DNA from: Ascarosepion bandense | Taxonomy: Eukaryota; Mollusca; Cephalopoda; Sepiida; Sepiidae | Direction: 5' to 3' | Length of the DNA stretch: 64,000 nt | NCBI GenBank assembly: GCA_037127315.1 | Contig: JBBBDQ010000420.1 | Location: forward strand, 3,630,001 to 3,694,000 | Shown here: positions 20,906 through 30,939 of the stretch, piece after piece | Numbering within the stretch: position 1 is the first letter of the stretch | Layout: each line of letters starts with the position of its first letter | Translations under genes and position numbers: made by a program | Notes under the pieces: model-generated | The model's input: only the letters and a program-made list of their open reading frames with translations | What the model was told of the DNA's origin: nothing | Databases searched by the model: none

Positions 20906-21945
20906 ACTAACGATTATAAACATACGTAAATTGATATCAAAACACGAACTGCTGGGGGATATTAAGGACCGCCGAGGGGCGGATCTGCACGATCAGAAAA
21001 AACAAGCTTAGAAATACGAAGACAAGACTTGTACCCAGTTACCGCGTATGTGGGAGCTGGGTAATCTTTGACCGGTGTGCCATGCGACCGTACTAGTTTT
21101 CCCCACTTTAAAAACCGACCTTGTGTTACAATTCGCTTCAATAGAGAATCAGAGTAAATACATATTAAGGAAAAATAATAATTCGATTTTGAAAGACTGG
21201 AAGTTGTGGAGAGCCATATTTTGTGGTGTATCTGAAGATACAAGGAATATAAATAGAACACTATTTTTCTTAACCAGGATAGCTCCAGTCTACAAAAATG
21301 CGATGGCTACAGTCTACAAAATAGTAATAACAGCTGATGTGAATTCATTCAACACTCAATCAGATATCCATGTTTCTAAAAAATTCTGTAAAGAAGAAAA
21401 ATGGCTGAGGTGAAAATAGAATGATTTCTCTTAATAAGTTTCAATTCCTTCAGGCTGTCAATCTCAGCTTTGTTGATCATTTTACGACGAATGACAATAG
21501 AAGGGTAAATTGCAGTTGGTGGGGAACGTAACAGTTCAATTGTAAGCCTACATAACGGTGGTAGGTAGATAAAGATTGGAAAGAATAAGAATAACATTAA
21601 AAAGTGACAGTGGGAGTGTCCGGGGGTCAGAAGATCGGATCAATTTACATCACAATTGACAAAGAGGGCGCAGATTCCAACAATGTGAACTACGAAGATG
21701 AACACGTGTGTTTGCTTTAATTACCAGAAAGCCTATTCAATGATAAAAAAACCCATCCAAGTAGAAGGGAAAATATGAAATTAGTGTCACATCTGTACGT
21801 TTGCCGAGGCGCGCGCTGCCTAATTATTTACAGACCAACGCTGATAAAAAAAAAAGTGGGTAAACTAACCAACCAAGAAAGTAGACACACTGTGAAGGAT
21901 TCTGAGTCTGAAACCAAACTTTAATGAAACCCAATTAATTTATGC
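20906..21945. other. Unassigned stretch
   Basis: 20960-21120 is noticeably more GC-rich than its surroundings (AGGACCGCCGAGGGGCGGAT and GTACCCAGTTACCGCGTATG) but shows no recognisable gene. Open frames at 21075-21413 and on the minus strand at 20962-21261 have no recognisable motif. Confidence 0.5.
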
Positions 21946-22199
21946 AGACTGAAATGGGATCGGACTATAAAAAAACGATTAACCTCTTATGAAATGTATC
22001 CCAGAAATGATGTTGGTTGGTTGTTTTGTTTTTATGACATATGAACTTCGGCGGGTCATTTATTGCCAACTAAATTTTATTTATTTATTGCTGGTAATAC
22101 CTTTTTATTTCAACAATTTATTGTCTGTTTTTATATAAGTTTTGTGTCTAGTAATACTTTTTTTCTTTTCGAGTATCATGATTCATTGGGATTTGTTTT

Positions 22200-22392
22200 T
22201 AAGGGCAGGGTTTCCAAGTCCTACCCTTGTTATTCAACCCATAAATGGAGGGAAGGGACGGATTAATACCTTTCCCAAGGATACCAGTGCTTAAGTGAAT
22301 GCAAGGTATGCAACTGGAACTCTAACTCGGCTCACAGATTTCTCTTTCCGAGCCGATATCCACTGCACCACCACGCACATCCGTCACTAAAC
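22200..22392 (-). mobile_element. SINE head and body fused to 5S-derived sequence
   Basis: In minus sense: a GTTTAGTGAC linker (22392-22383), then GGATGTGCGTGGTGGTGCAG, TGGATATCGGCTCGGAAAGA, GAGTTAGAGTTCCAGTTG and GGTATTAATCCGTCCCTTCC. GGTGCAGTGG is a Pol III A-box match. The body stops after CAAGGGTAGGACTTGG, so the 3' part is missing. The linker after the 5S 3' end is shared with the unrelated locus at 54014. Confidence 0.85.
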
Positions 22393-22510
22393 GCTTACAG
22401 CACTTAGTATTCCCAAGCGGTCACCCATCTAAGTATTGACCAGGCTCAACGTTGCTTAATTTCGGTGATCGAGCGAGAACCGGTGTATTCAACGTGATAT
22501 GGCCGTAAGC
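22393..22510 (-). ncRNA. 5S rRNA-derived head of a chimeric SINE
   Basis: 118 nt colinear with animal 5S rRNA in minus sense: GCTTACGGCCATATCACGTT, then CACCGGTTCTCGCTCGATCA, CCGAAATTAAGCAACGTTGA, GATGGGTGACCGCTTGGGAA and TAAGTGCTGTAAGC. The internal promoter A and C boxes are recognisable. Substitutions (for example TACTAAGTGC for TACCGGGTGC) and the lack of a T-run after the 3' end argue against a functional 5S gene. It is fused through a linker to the tRNA-headed SINE, suggesting a dimeric 5S-tRNA SINE. Confidence 0.85.
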
Positions 22511-22744
22511 CCCCAGAAATGATAACACTACAGTTTGAAGACTTGCTCACGAGAAATAGCTTATTTTTGGTGTATAAGACGCACTTGCGTCTCATACCCC
22601 GAAGTTATGAATAAAAGTGAAAACAAAAATTTTTTAGGAAAAAATATGAAAATAGCAAGATCTCGAAAATAAATAATGGGTTATGGATCAGAGATGGCAA
22701 CGACTATTCATTTTTACAATACATTTCCCCGATCACTACTATCC

Positions 22745-22832
22745 AAATAGATTAACCCTTAACATAACCCTCTACCTCAAGTAGCCCTCGGGTTTTGTAC
22801 AGGGTGAGCCCTTATGTTAAAAAAAATAAAGC
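22745..22832 (+). mobile_element. LINE 3' tail (second family)
   Basis: ATAACCCTCTACCTCAAGTA, GCCCTCGGGTTTTGTACAGG, GTGAGCCCTTATGTTAAAAA. Same tail as at 14810-14870 and 51025-51110. Only the terminal 90 bp or so remain. Confidence 0.65.
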
Positions 22833-23039
22833 AAAGAGAATTCCACGTGAGAATAGTTTAGAAGCATTTACTCGTCATACCTCATTATGTTATGAGTTCA
22901 TGAAATGAAGCGAAAAGGCATAAAACTAAAGATGTTCGACGAAAAATTCAAGGAAAAAATAAGCGAATTGATATCGTGATTAGATATCACGATTAGATTA
23001 AGAAATTTATTATGGGTGGATCCTTTTTATCTCAGTAAG

Positions 23040-23430
23040 GCAAACAATAGTGAAACCAGCATTTGTCTATATTTCTGAGATGAGGTAGTATTTACAGTAT
23101 TTACATTATTCGGACTATTGTCCTCATCTTTGTTGTTTTTTGTAGACGTTGGTTAGTTCCTGTGACTTGACCCAAAGAGTTGTGAGTTCAGTACCAGGCT
23201 ACAGCAGTGGTGAACAAGTAAATTAGAGGGTTAGTGGGAGATAACACATGACAATCAAAAGAGGCTCTACGCAAGAAATGAGAATGATATACCCTAGTGA
23301 TTATAATAAAGGTTTCGAATCGAAATTCCTCGCATGTGAAAAAATCCGGAGACTACAACGACCGAAACGTCGTACAAATGGCAACAATGGTGAGGACAAT
23401 AGTCTGAATAATGTAAATAGTGTGTAATGA
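23040..23430. repeat. Hammerhead-containing repeat family, inverted pair of fragments
   Basis: 23070-23125 carries the family tail in minus sense. 23145-23427 carries a longer plus-sense copy: a tRNA-like start (TTGGTTAGTTCCTGTGACTT ... GAGTTGTGAGTTCAGTACC), a body with AAGAAATGAGAATGATATAC, a decayed core ending GACCGAAACGTCGTAC, then the tail. Confidence 0.6.
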
Positions 23431-23589
23431 AACCAAGGAATTTTGTTGCTTTTCAACCAAATTAAATAAAATCATTTTTTTTATCTATTTAATTTTTTTA
23501 TTTCGATATTTTGAGCTTTGCTTTATGTGCCGTTTTCCCTCACAACGTAAGCGAAAAAAACACTTCAAAATTTTCTTTCAGGTGTAGCT

Positions 23590-23770
23590 CAATAAATTAT
23601 TATCCTTCTGGTATTTCTTCTAAACCATGTTCCGCGATGTTCTTTAGTCAAGCTCAATAACTAGTCTATACCTTGCGTTCCTCTGTCCGTCTTTCTGTCA
23701 ATTTGTTCAGTTAGTATCAGATTTCCCAAGCTCTCTCAACTATCTCTGTCTGATGTTAAGTATAAGTTTC
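23590..23770 (-). pseudogene. RTE-type LINE fragment
   Basis: The minus strand reads LILTEQIDRKTDRGTQGIDY, then LLSLTKEHRGTWFR, after AACTTATACTTAACATCAGA, whose sequence is shared with the RTE relic at 53885-53900. It matches the LENLILTGxIxGxRxRGxQRxxYL block. Only about 60 residues survive. Confidence 0.55.
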
Positions 23771-23960
23771 CATTTTACATTATTTACACTGTTCGGACTG
23801 TTGTCTTCATCTTTACTGCCAGGTTTAAGACGTTTCGACCTTCTTTAGGAATTTTTAACCGAACTCTTTATTTCGACACTGGGGTATATAATTCTCATTC
23901 CATGTGCGATGCCACTTCCGGATGTCATGTAGTTATCTCCCTTTCAATCAGCTTTCTATG
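23768..23960 (-). repeat. Hammerhead-family repeat truncated by the duplication junction
   Basis: Minus-sense tail and body (ACATTATTTACACTGTTCGG, AAGACGTTTCGACCTTCTTT, GGGGTATATAATTCTCATTC), ending at CTTTCTATG. The other copy continues from this point into its tRNA-like head at 25978-26075. Confidence 0.65.
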
Positions 23961-24216
23961 AAAGACTGAAATGGGATCGGACTATAAAAAAACGATTAAC
24001 CTCTTATGAAATGTATCCCAGAAATGATGTTGGTTGGTTGTTTTGTTTTTATGACATATGAACTTCGGCGGGTCATTTATTGCCAACTAAATTTTATTTA
24101 TTTATTGCTGGTAATACCTTTTTATTTCAACAATTTATTGTCTGTTTTTATATAAGTTTTGTGTCTAGTAATACTTTTTTTCTTTTCGAGTATCATGATT
24201 CATTGGGATTTGTTTT

Positions 24217-24409
24217 TAAGGGCAGGGTTTCCAAGTCCTACCCTTGTTATTCAACCCATAAATGGAGGGAAGGGACGGATTAATACCTTTCCCAAGGATA
24301 CCAGTGCTTAAGTGAATGCAAGGTATGCAACTGGAACTCTAACTCGGCTCACAGATTTCTCTTTCCGAGCCGATATCCACTGCACCACCACGCACATCCG
24401 TCACTAAAC
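24217..24409 (-). mobile_element. SINE head and body fused to 5S-derived sequence (duplicate)
   Basis: Same as 22200-22392, offset by 2,017 bp. It arose by segmental duplication, not independent insertion. Confidence 0.85.
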
Positions 24410-24527
24410 GCTTACAGCACTTAGTATTCCCAAGCGGTCACCCATCTAAGTATTGACCAGGCTCAACGTTGCTTAATTTCGGTGATCGAGCGAGAACCGG
24501 TGTATTCAACGTGATATGGCCGTAAGC
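24410..24527 (-). ncRNA. 5S rRNA-derived head (duplicate)
   Basis: Same as 22393-22510, offset by 2,017 bp. Confidence 0.85.
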
Positions 24528-24761
24528 CCCCAGAAATGATAACACTACAGTTTGAAGACTTGCTCACGAGAAATAGCTTATTTTTGGTGTATAAGACGCA
24601 CTTGCGTCTCATACCCCGAAGTTATGAATAAAAGTGAAAACAAAAATTTTTTAGGAAAAAATATGAAAATAGCAAGATCTCGAAAATAAATAATGGGTTA
24701 TGGATCAGAGATGGCAACGACTATTCATTTTTACAATACATTTCCCCGATCACTACTATCC

Positions 24762-24849
24762 AAATAGATTAACCCTTAACATAACCCTCTACCTCAAGTA
24801 GCCCTCGGGTTTTGTACAGGGTGAGCCCTTATGTTAAAAAAAATAAAGC
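24762..24849 (+). mobile_element. LINE 3' tail (duplicate)
   Basis: Same as 22745-22832, offset by 2,017 bp. Confidence 0.65.
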
Positions 24850-25606
24850 AAAGAGAATTCCACGTGAGAATAGTTTAGAAGCATTTACTCGTCATACCTC
24901 ATTATGTTATGAGTTCATGAAATGAAGCGAAAAGGCATAAAACTAAAGATGTTCGACGAAAAATTCAAGGAAAAAATAAGCGAATTGATATCGTGATTAG
25001 ATATCACGATTAGATTAAGAAATTTATTATGGGTGGATCCTTTTTATCTCAGTAAGGCAAACAATAGTGAAACCAGCATTTGTCTATATTTCTGAGATGA
25101 GGTAGTATTTACAGTATTTACATTATTCGGACTATTGTCCTCATCTTTGTTGTTTTTTGTAGACGTTGGTTAGTTCCTGTGACTTGACCCAAAGAGTTGT
25201 GAGTTCAGTACCAGGCTACAGCAGTGGTGAACAAGTAAATTAGAGGGTTAGTGGGAGATAACACATGACAATCAAAAGAGGCTCTACGCAAGAAATGAGA
25301 ATGATATACCCTAGTGATTATAATAAAGGTTTCGAATCGAAATTCCTCGCATGTGAAAAAATCCGGAGACTACAACGACCGAAACGTCGTACAAATGGCA
25401 ACAATGGTGAGGACAATAGTCTGAATAATGTAAATAGTGTGTAATGAAACCAAGGAATTTTGTTGCTTTTCAACCAAATTAAATAAAATCATTTTTTTTA
25501 TCTATTTAATTTTTTTATTTCGATATTTTGAGCTTTGCTTTATGTGCCGTTTTCCCTCACAACGTAAGCGAAAAAAACACTTCAAAATTTTCTTTCAGGT
25601 GTAGCT

Positions 25607-25787
25607 CAATAAATTATTATCCTTCTGGTATTTCTTCTAAACCATGTTCCGCGATGTTCTTTAGTCAAGCTCAATAACTAGTCTATACCTTGCGTTCCTC
25701 TGTCCGTCTTTCTGTCAATTTGTTCAGTTAGTATCAGATTTCCCAAGCTCTCTCAACTATCTCTGTCTGATGTTAAGTATAAGTTTC
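25607..25787 (-). pseudogene. RTE-type LINE fragment (duplicate)
   Basis: Same as 23590-23770, offset by 2,017 bp. Confidence 0.55.
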
Positions 25788-26075
25788 CATTTTACATTAT
25801 TTACACTGTTCGGACTGTTGTCTTCATCTTTACTGCCAGGTTTAAGACGTTTCGACCTTCTTTAGGAATTTTTAACCGAACTCTTTATTTCGACACTGGG
25901 GTATATAATTCTCATTCCATGTGCGATGCCACTTCCGGATGTCATGTAGTTATCTCCCTTTCAATCAGCTTTCTATGTTATATGTTCACCACCGCTGTAG
26001 CCAGGTATTGAACTCAAAACTGTTTGAGTCAAGTCACTGGAATATATTCACCGCCTATATTCACTGTTCCCAGAG
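25785..26075 (-). repeat. Hammerhead-containing repeat, full-length copy
   Basis: In minus sense: tRNA-like head (CCAGTGACTTGACTCAAACA, GTTTTGAGTTCAATACCTGG), body (GAATGAGAATTATATACCCC), decayed core CUAAAGA with AGGUC and GAAACGUC near 25865-25845, then the tail reading GACAACAGTCCGAACAGTGT. The head has B-box-like GAGTTCAATACC, so the element may be a SINE carrying a hammerhead relic. Confidence 0.6.
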
Positions 26076-26750
26076 GTTTCCTTTTCGTCTTATTTTTTTA
26101 AAGCTCGTCGCTGCTCAAATATTCATAGAACCACATTTCTGTTGCTTCAAGTCTCTTCTTCATCTTTAAGGAGATTTTCCAACACGCACTGCCTTACAGA
26201 GAGGGAGGCATATATCATGTAACAACGTCACAGTTTAGTATTTTTTGTATTGTTTCTAGTGAAGGTATTCTATTTCTTAGTACTTTGCTTAGCTTTTTGA
26301 ATATATCATTGGTTTTCCGAATTCGCCTTCGGATTTCGATGTCGTACATTCCGTATTCTGTTAAAACACATGGATGGTATTTAAACCTTTGTACTTATTT
26401 GATTTTGGTTTCTTTAATTTGCATTTCCCACTTTGAGCTCATCCTTTTTCTAATAATCATGCATTCTGTCTTTTTTCAATTCGCTTCTTTTCGTTCACAA
26501 CCTTCTACAAAAGATTTTGTAGTTTTCTTTCTGTGTCTGCTATCAACATTGTGAAATCTGCATATGATATGTTGCTAAGATTGTAGCTGCCAATAATGAA
26601 TCCTGGTAGAACTTCAAAGTCTATCAAAACCGACCCGCTGTATAGGTTAAATAAGTTAAATGAAAAATCGCATTCTTGTTTTACACCCCCATTTAATATC
26701 GCATATCTACTGAACTCATTTTCTACCCATTTGTAGGTGATTTGCTACTA
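26076..26750 (-). pseudogene. RTE-type LINE reverse transcriptase, middle and C-terminal part
   Basis: The minus strand from about 26745 reads VENEFSRYAILNGGVKQECD, FSFNLFNLYSGSVLIDFEVL, PGFIIGSYNLSNISYADF, then TMLIADTERKLQNLLQKV. This is the RT finger/palm segment. The catalytic motif that should read YADD reads YADF (about 26560), so the second metal-binding Asp is lost. Downstream frames decay, but KRLEATEMWF-like sequence can be traced to about 26110. The N-terminal continuation lies at 27330-27610, split by a Tc1-like fragment. Confidence 0.8.
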
Positions 26751-26764
26751 GTATAGGTTCTTGA

Positions 26765-27080
26765 TTATTCTACAACATTGTGCAAATTAACTGGACCAAA
26801 AAGAAATATCTTCTTAGGATCTTTCGCACTTTCCCTAATCACGTATACGTCGTCTCTTGGCATTGTTTTACTCTTCCGACCGCATTTTTTTTTAAGTTTT
26901 GGACTGATAGATCCAGTTTTGTTTTTCCTCTTTGATGACATGATCGACAGTTGAAAAGCTGACATCAACAACATTGACGATCTCTCTGTAAGGCTTGCCA
27001 ATTTGTTCGTACAGCAATACAATTTTCGTACGTCTCCTTGGAGTAACATCTATCGCAAACAATCGCCGTAGGACAACTAA
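26765..27080 (-). pseudogene. Tc1-like transposase N-terminal fragment
   Basis: Minus-strand reading: LASLTERSSMLLMSAFQLSI and, in a neighbouring frame, NVVDVSFSTVDHVIKEEKQN. Then KTGSISPKLKKKCGRKSKTM, PRDDVYVIRESAKDPKKI. This matches the paired helix-turn-helix and GRPRKTTPRDDRYIxRxxxxDPxxT linker of Tc1-like transposases. The catalytic domain is absent. It lies inside an RTE relic, so it is a younger insertion or its deletion product. Confidence 0.7.
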
Positions 27081-27329
27081 TCGAAAGTTGGGGCCATATT
27101 ATCTCGGCGTGATAAAAATCTGATGCAATCATGGCTGAAACAATATTTTCAAGGTCAAACAAATTTCATCATACTCCCCGAGAATAGATTCATAATACTG
27201 CACACAACTGTAAAAAAACCTAATCTGAGGAGAAAATAGAAATCTATTGCACCCTGCCACTCCAGTGGGTCTAAAACTGAGCGTATAGTGAAAGAAAGGA
27301 AACTAAAGCAGTTGTTTCAATTAATTTAC

Positions 27330-27610
27330 AAAATTGTGTGATACCCCCACCCAAATATGTCAAGGTTGCTGAGCCGTTCTAACAGATCTTTTTGGCGTAC
27401 TTTATCGAACGTATTTGCTTAATCTGTTAAACACAGGTACACGTCCTTCTGCATTTGTATTGCACTTTCTGATAACATTCTGAACAGAAAAAATGCGTTC
27501 ATTGTTTCAGTGTCTTTATTGAGCACGCAATGTTCTTGTGCTATTTCATAGTTTTTTCTATTGTGCCCTCTATTCATCAGAATTCATATTTTTATGACTC
27601 ATTAGTCTGT
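27330..27610 (-). pseudogene. RTE-type LINE RT, N-terminal palm fragment
   Basis: Minus-strand frames read MQKDVYLCLTDxANTFDKVR (stop at x) and QKDLLERLSNLDIFG, the RT motif A region that normally reads CFIDYxKAFDxVRHxxL. Together with 26076-26750 it represents one RTE copy. The canonical catalytic Asp of motif A appears retained (TD), but stops and frame changes interrupt the reading. Confidence 0.65.
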
Positions 27611-28004
27611 TTGTCCGATGGAGTTCACATTGATCTGCACCTGATATTTAAGGCAGTGCTATTAAATATATATAATTAGATTTTCCGCTATATCACCACT
27701 GTTCTACATTTCATTTGTTATATCATCAATTTTGTCATTGAATTTTTGTTTAATAAAAATCTTCCAAATAAGACTGCTGGTTTTATTTCCAGAAAGATTG
27801 TCTTCAAAATAACAGTACGTCATATACAGAGTTCTTCTTTTCCAAAAAGTAATTTGCAATAATTTGTAAGGTTTTCATTACACCAAATAGAGAAAATAAT
27901 TTCGATACTTCCACTTCAAGTTTTAAAATAGAGATAATATTTTTCTTCTAATAAATGGTCAAGTAAGGTATTTGTGAGTTGAAATAAATGTTCTTTATTC
28001 ACAC

Positions 28005-28358
28005 TTGTGTTGTGATGGCAGGCCAGAGGTGAAAGAGGGCGATTTCTATATGACAGTTCAAGATGAATCAAGAATCTGGCAGCAAACTGCTTGCATACGG
28101 ACAGGAAACGAGTTCAGCAGATATAAAAAGACAGATAGGGATGTAAGACGAAGATGTGTCTTTACAGCAGATCTATTCAACTTGTACAGCGAGGCAATTC
28201 TGAGAGCCCTAGAAGTCATGCCAGGATTCATCATTAACGGACAGAATCTGAAGAGTATAAGATAGGTAAAGGATAGAGTACTGATAACAGATACGAAAAG
28301 GAAACTGCAAAACGCCCCACAGAAGTTAACTGAATAAGGCAAAAAGAAAGGACTACAA
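28005..28358 (+). pseudogene. RTE-type LINE RT, 5' part of an interrupted copy
   Basis: Plus-strand reading: IWQQTACIRTGNEFSRYKKT, DRDVRRRCVFTADLFNLYSE, AILRALEVMPGFIINGQNLK, then DRVLITDTKRKLQN. These match the RTE RT palm (GVRQGCVFSPDLFNLYSE and the following YADD-LIADTExKLQ region). The YADD box itself is lost: SIR, a stop and VKD replace it at 28253-28271. The copy is cut at ACTACAA (28352-28358) by the LINE at 28359-28813 and resumes at 28814. Confidence 0.85.
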
Positions 28359-28813
28359 TATTTTTTTTCGTATCACCCAGAGCAAGGCGTTAACGCCACT
28401 GATATGCTGGGGGCTGCATAAGAGTAAAAAGATTAAGTAGAAGAGAATGAAGAGAAAGACGAACCAGTTAGAAAGGAACAAGAGAAGGATAGGAATACAG
28501 GTGTGATGACAGTTGCAAAGGTGGAGAGAAAGGAAAGGATCTACAGGGTGGTGAAGAAAGAGTCAAGTGGTTAAGAGATGAGTATTGACATTGCATTTAA
28601 ATTCCTGGAGGTTGTAACCATCAGGAAAGCAAGAATTTGGAAGCGAGTTCCACAGGCGGAAAATGCTACGAAATAAGCTGCAGGTGTAGAATTGTCGTCT
28701 GCATTTGGTTGATCTAATTGTGAATGGGTGAAACCTAGTTGCTAATCTGTTTGCACGAGTAAACACCTGTTGCAGAGGCACCAGTGACTTAAGTTCGTTG
28801 GAGCAGAAGCCAT
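28359..28813 (-). mobile_element. CR1/Jockey-group LINE 3' end inserted into an RTE copy
   Basis: In minus sense it begins near 28810 with SNELKSLVPLQQVFTRANRL, continues SHPFTIRSTKC-like and RLWNSLPNSCFPDGYNLQEF, and ends in the family 3' UTR and tail (AGCAAGGCGTTAACGCCACT in plus sense, 28381-28400; A/T-rich end at 28359-28368). The element is bounded by the direct repeat ACTACAA (28352-28358 and 28814-28820). It is 5' truncated and dead. Confidence 0.9.
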
Positions 28814-29040
28814 ACTACAAAAAACTGAATGAATTTTCATCAGTGAACAGAGAGGCCCAAAATACCAACTACAGGCGGGAAATTCTAAAATCAAACAGGT
28901 ACAAAATTTTAAATACCGAGGAAGTGTTCTAACAAAAGACAAAAATAAATATATTGAGATCCAAAAGCAAATTGGCATGGCCAAGGATGCATTCCAGAAG
29001 CTGAGTAGAGTATTTATTGACAGGCGATGCAGAATTATTC
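28814..29040 (+). pseudogene. RTE-type LINE RT, 3' part of the interrupted copy
   Basis: Resumes after the inserted LINE: IFISEQRGPKYQLQAGNSKI, then KQVQNFKYRGSVLTKDKNKY and IEIQKQIGMAKDAFQKLSRV. It matches the RTE segment KTECMVxSK...IKQVxxFKYLGSxLTxDxxxxxEIxxRIGMAKxAFxKL. Reading across the target-site duplication keeps the phase of the 5' part. It stops near 29040, next to a SINE head fragment. Confidence 0.85.
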
Positions 29041-29096
29041 ATTCTACGACTAAAATTTGTGTTGACAAACAAATCGGCGATACTAACAAACAACAC

Positions 29097-29137
29097 GGCC
29101 GATTTCTCTTTACGAGTCGATATCCACTGGCCCACAA
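29097..29137 (-). mobile_element. SINE head fragment
   Basis: About 40 bp of the tRNA-like head only (CGATTTCTCTTTACGAGTCG then ATATCCACTGG). Confidence 0.6.
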
Positions 29138-29189
29138 CTAAATCTATTGCGTTTTTCTACAATGCTTTAACGGGATTCAATGCCTTGTT

Positions 29190-29495
29190 GGATGTTGTGG
29201 TGCAGTGGATATAGAATCGGAACGAGAAATCAAGGAACCGAGTTCGAATTCCAGTTGAATTCCATGCATTTACTTTCGCGTAAATACCCTTGGAAAAGGT
29301 ATTAATCCGTTTCTTCCCTCTAATTATGGGTTAAATAACAGGACAGATTTGATTCTATAGCCTTGGTTGGCAACCAGTCTACCACAGAAAGTAATGGTAA
29401 CTTACTGCGGGATAATCTTCTGCCCAGTCAGTCATGTCTCTTTCGAGACATAATCGCCAAAGCGTGTATCACGTATGACACTTAACTGATTGAGT
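29190..29495 (+). mobile_element. Full-length tRNA-headed SINE
   Basis: Head GGATGTTGTGGTGCAGTGGA (A box GTGGTGCAGTGG) and B box GAGTTCGAATTCC at 29248-29260. The body CCTTGGTTGGCAACCAGTCT and GCGGGATAATCTTCTGCCCA follows, then the inverted element CATGTCTCTTTCGAGACATA and tail CACTTAACTGATTGAGTG. About 300 bp, so near complete. Confidence 0.9.
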
Positions 29496-29764
29496 GAATG
29501 TGTGCCTTACCGTGCTGGCACATTTTGTGTCGGACAGGGACCAAAAATCATCTCTCAGTTTCGTCTCTGTCCTCCAAGACAAATTGAGGCTCAGGTGTAG
29601 CTCTGTCCGAGGACAGATATTCATCTGAGAAAAATCATACTGATCAGATACCCGGTCCCGCGAAACAGTGTTCCCGATGCCTCGCCAACCCATTGCACCA
29701 GAGGGGTAGACCAGGTGCTCGTCACCAGGGTCAGCGCAAACGGCGGTTGCGGGGATTGGGGAAT
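29496..29764. other. Unassigned moderately GC-rich stretch
   Basis: GGACAGGGACC, GCTCTGTCCGAGGACAG and CCGGTCCCGCGAAACAG give a GC content above the surroundings. No family is recognised. Confidence 0.4.
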
Positions 29765-30015
29765 TTTGTTCTCAAGTAATTTAAATTCAAAGTCAATTCC
29801 CATCTCTTATCAACATAACTCCAGCCCTTTATACATCACCCTTTATAAATATTCACTCCTGTGTTCACATCCTTCTCTTGCTCTTTCTCTTTCATCCGCT
29901 TTAGCTGGTTCGTCTTTCTCTTCACTCTCCTCCTGCCTAAAACTTTAACCCTCTTATGTAGCCCTCTGTGCATCAGTGGTGGTACCGCTTTGCTTGGCGT
30001 GAAATGATTAAAAAT
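29765..30015 (+). mobile_element. CR1/Jockey-group LINE 3' UTR end
   Basis: TTTAAATTCAAAGTCAATTC, TAACTCCAGCCCTTTATACA, GTAGCCCTCTGTGCATCAGT, GGTACCGCTTTGCTTGGCGT, GAAATGATTAAAAA. Same layout as the 3' UTR after the 51290 copy. No coding remains. Confidence 0.8.
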
Positions 30016-30096
30016 AAGTTTCATAAAAGGATTGTATTTTTTAATGCTATTTTAACCAGAAAGCAAGTGAGGAATCATTATCGAAATCGAAATCTA

Positions 30097-30144
30097 TCTA
30101 AACATATTTAAAAATGGAACTTCGTCTGTGTGTGTGTGTGTGAG

Positions 30145-30185
<41 letters not shown>

Positions 30186-30434
30186 CCGTTACCTATAGAC
30201 TCCGAAACGGCTGAACCGATTTTCTTGAAAACTTACACAGTTGTACTATAAGCATCTGCGAGTGTTCTTAGGTTTTGTATCGAGGTACCTCCGATAAATA
30301 TCGAAAATCGATGATAAAATATCGGTTTATAGAATGATTTTAATCAAATTTGATACACTCATAGATAAAGACATAAGAAACGATATTCAGAAGTTTCAAG
30401 GCTGCAGTGCTTACAATAGTGCAGAAAATCGATA

Positions 30435-30481
<47 letters not shown>

Positions 30482-30663
30482 ACAAGATGTTTGTGTGTGT
30501 GTCTGTTTATCTGTCTGTATGTCCTTTATACAAATCCACAATTTTTATCCGATTCTCACCAAAATTCACACAAATATTCTTTAGGCTGAGTCTGAGCTCC
30601 AGGACCATGGATTAGTTTTAAAGCTTTCCTTACACCCGAGCAACGCTGGGCTATATTGCTAGT
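30097..30663 (+). mobile_element. Non-autonomous Helitron-like element
   Basis: Starts TCTAAACATATTTAAAAATG after an A and ends CAACGCTGGGCTATATTGCT plus AGT, i.e. the CTAGT Helitron terminus behind a GC-rich segment. It includes (GT)n at about 30125-30185 and (TA)n at 30438-30478. The same two halves in the same order occur on the minus strand at 35634-36390. The base after CTAGT is A in both copies instead of the expected T, so the 3' boundary is less certain. No Rep/helicase is encoded. Confidence 0.65.
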
Positions 30664-30939
30664 AAATCATAAACGAGCATTAGCATTTATTCATATCGTG
30701 TTTGTGTAGCAACGATAAAAATAACCATGTATATTTTTCACTCCCAGATACAGAAACATATTGAAACTTTACATTTTATTTAATCAAATAAGTCTGAAAA
30801 TCTATAATGTCGTCAGGAGTTACTGGACGTGGAAGACTTAGAAAGAGGAATATTGCGAGCGAAAACAGAGGAAGAGTAATCAGCAGGTCAGCAGATGATG
30901 ATCGGCATTGCATTTAGCATAGAATTTACAGTTACATCT

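Larger units (their letters stand above)
21946..23962. repeat. Tandem duplication, copy 1 (2,017 bp)
   Basis: AGACTGAAATGGGATCGGAC begins at 21946 and again at 23963. All stretches I compared by eye are identical between copies. The copy contains a SINE, a 5S-derived sequence, a LINE tail, an RTE relic and hammerhead-family repeats. The junction is TTTCTATG, then two extra A, then the second AGACTG. The copy ends inside a repeat whose intact form continues past 25977. Confidence 0.9.
23963..25977. repeat. Tandem duplication, copy 2
   Basis: Second copy of the 2,017-bp unit with the same order of contents offset by 2,017. It leads without a break into 25978-26075, so this copy carries the ancestral right flank. 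Confidence 0.9.

Noticed and set aside
20962..21413. Possible exons in the GC-richer stretch
   Set aside because: Frames on both strands lack recognisable domains, convincing splice sites or codon bias that I can judge.
22393..22510. Functional 5S rRNA gene
   Set aside because: Several substitutions, no downstream T-run, and fusion to a SINE by a linker shared with another locus favour a SINE head.
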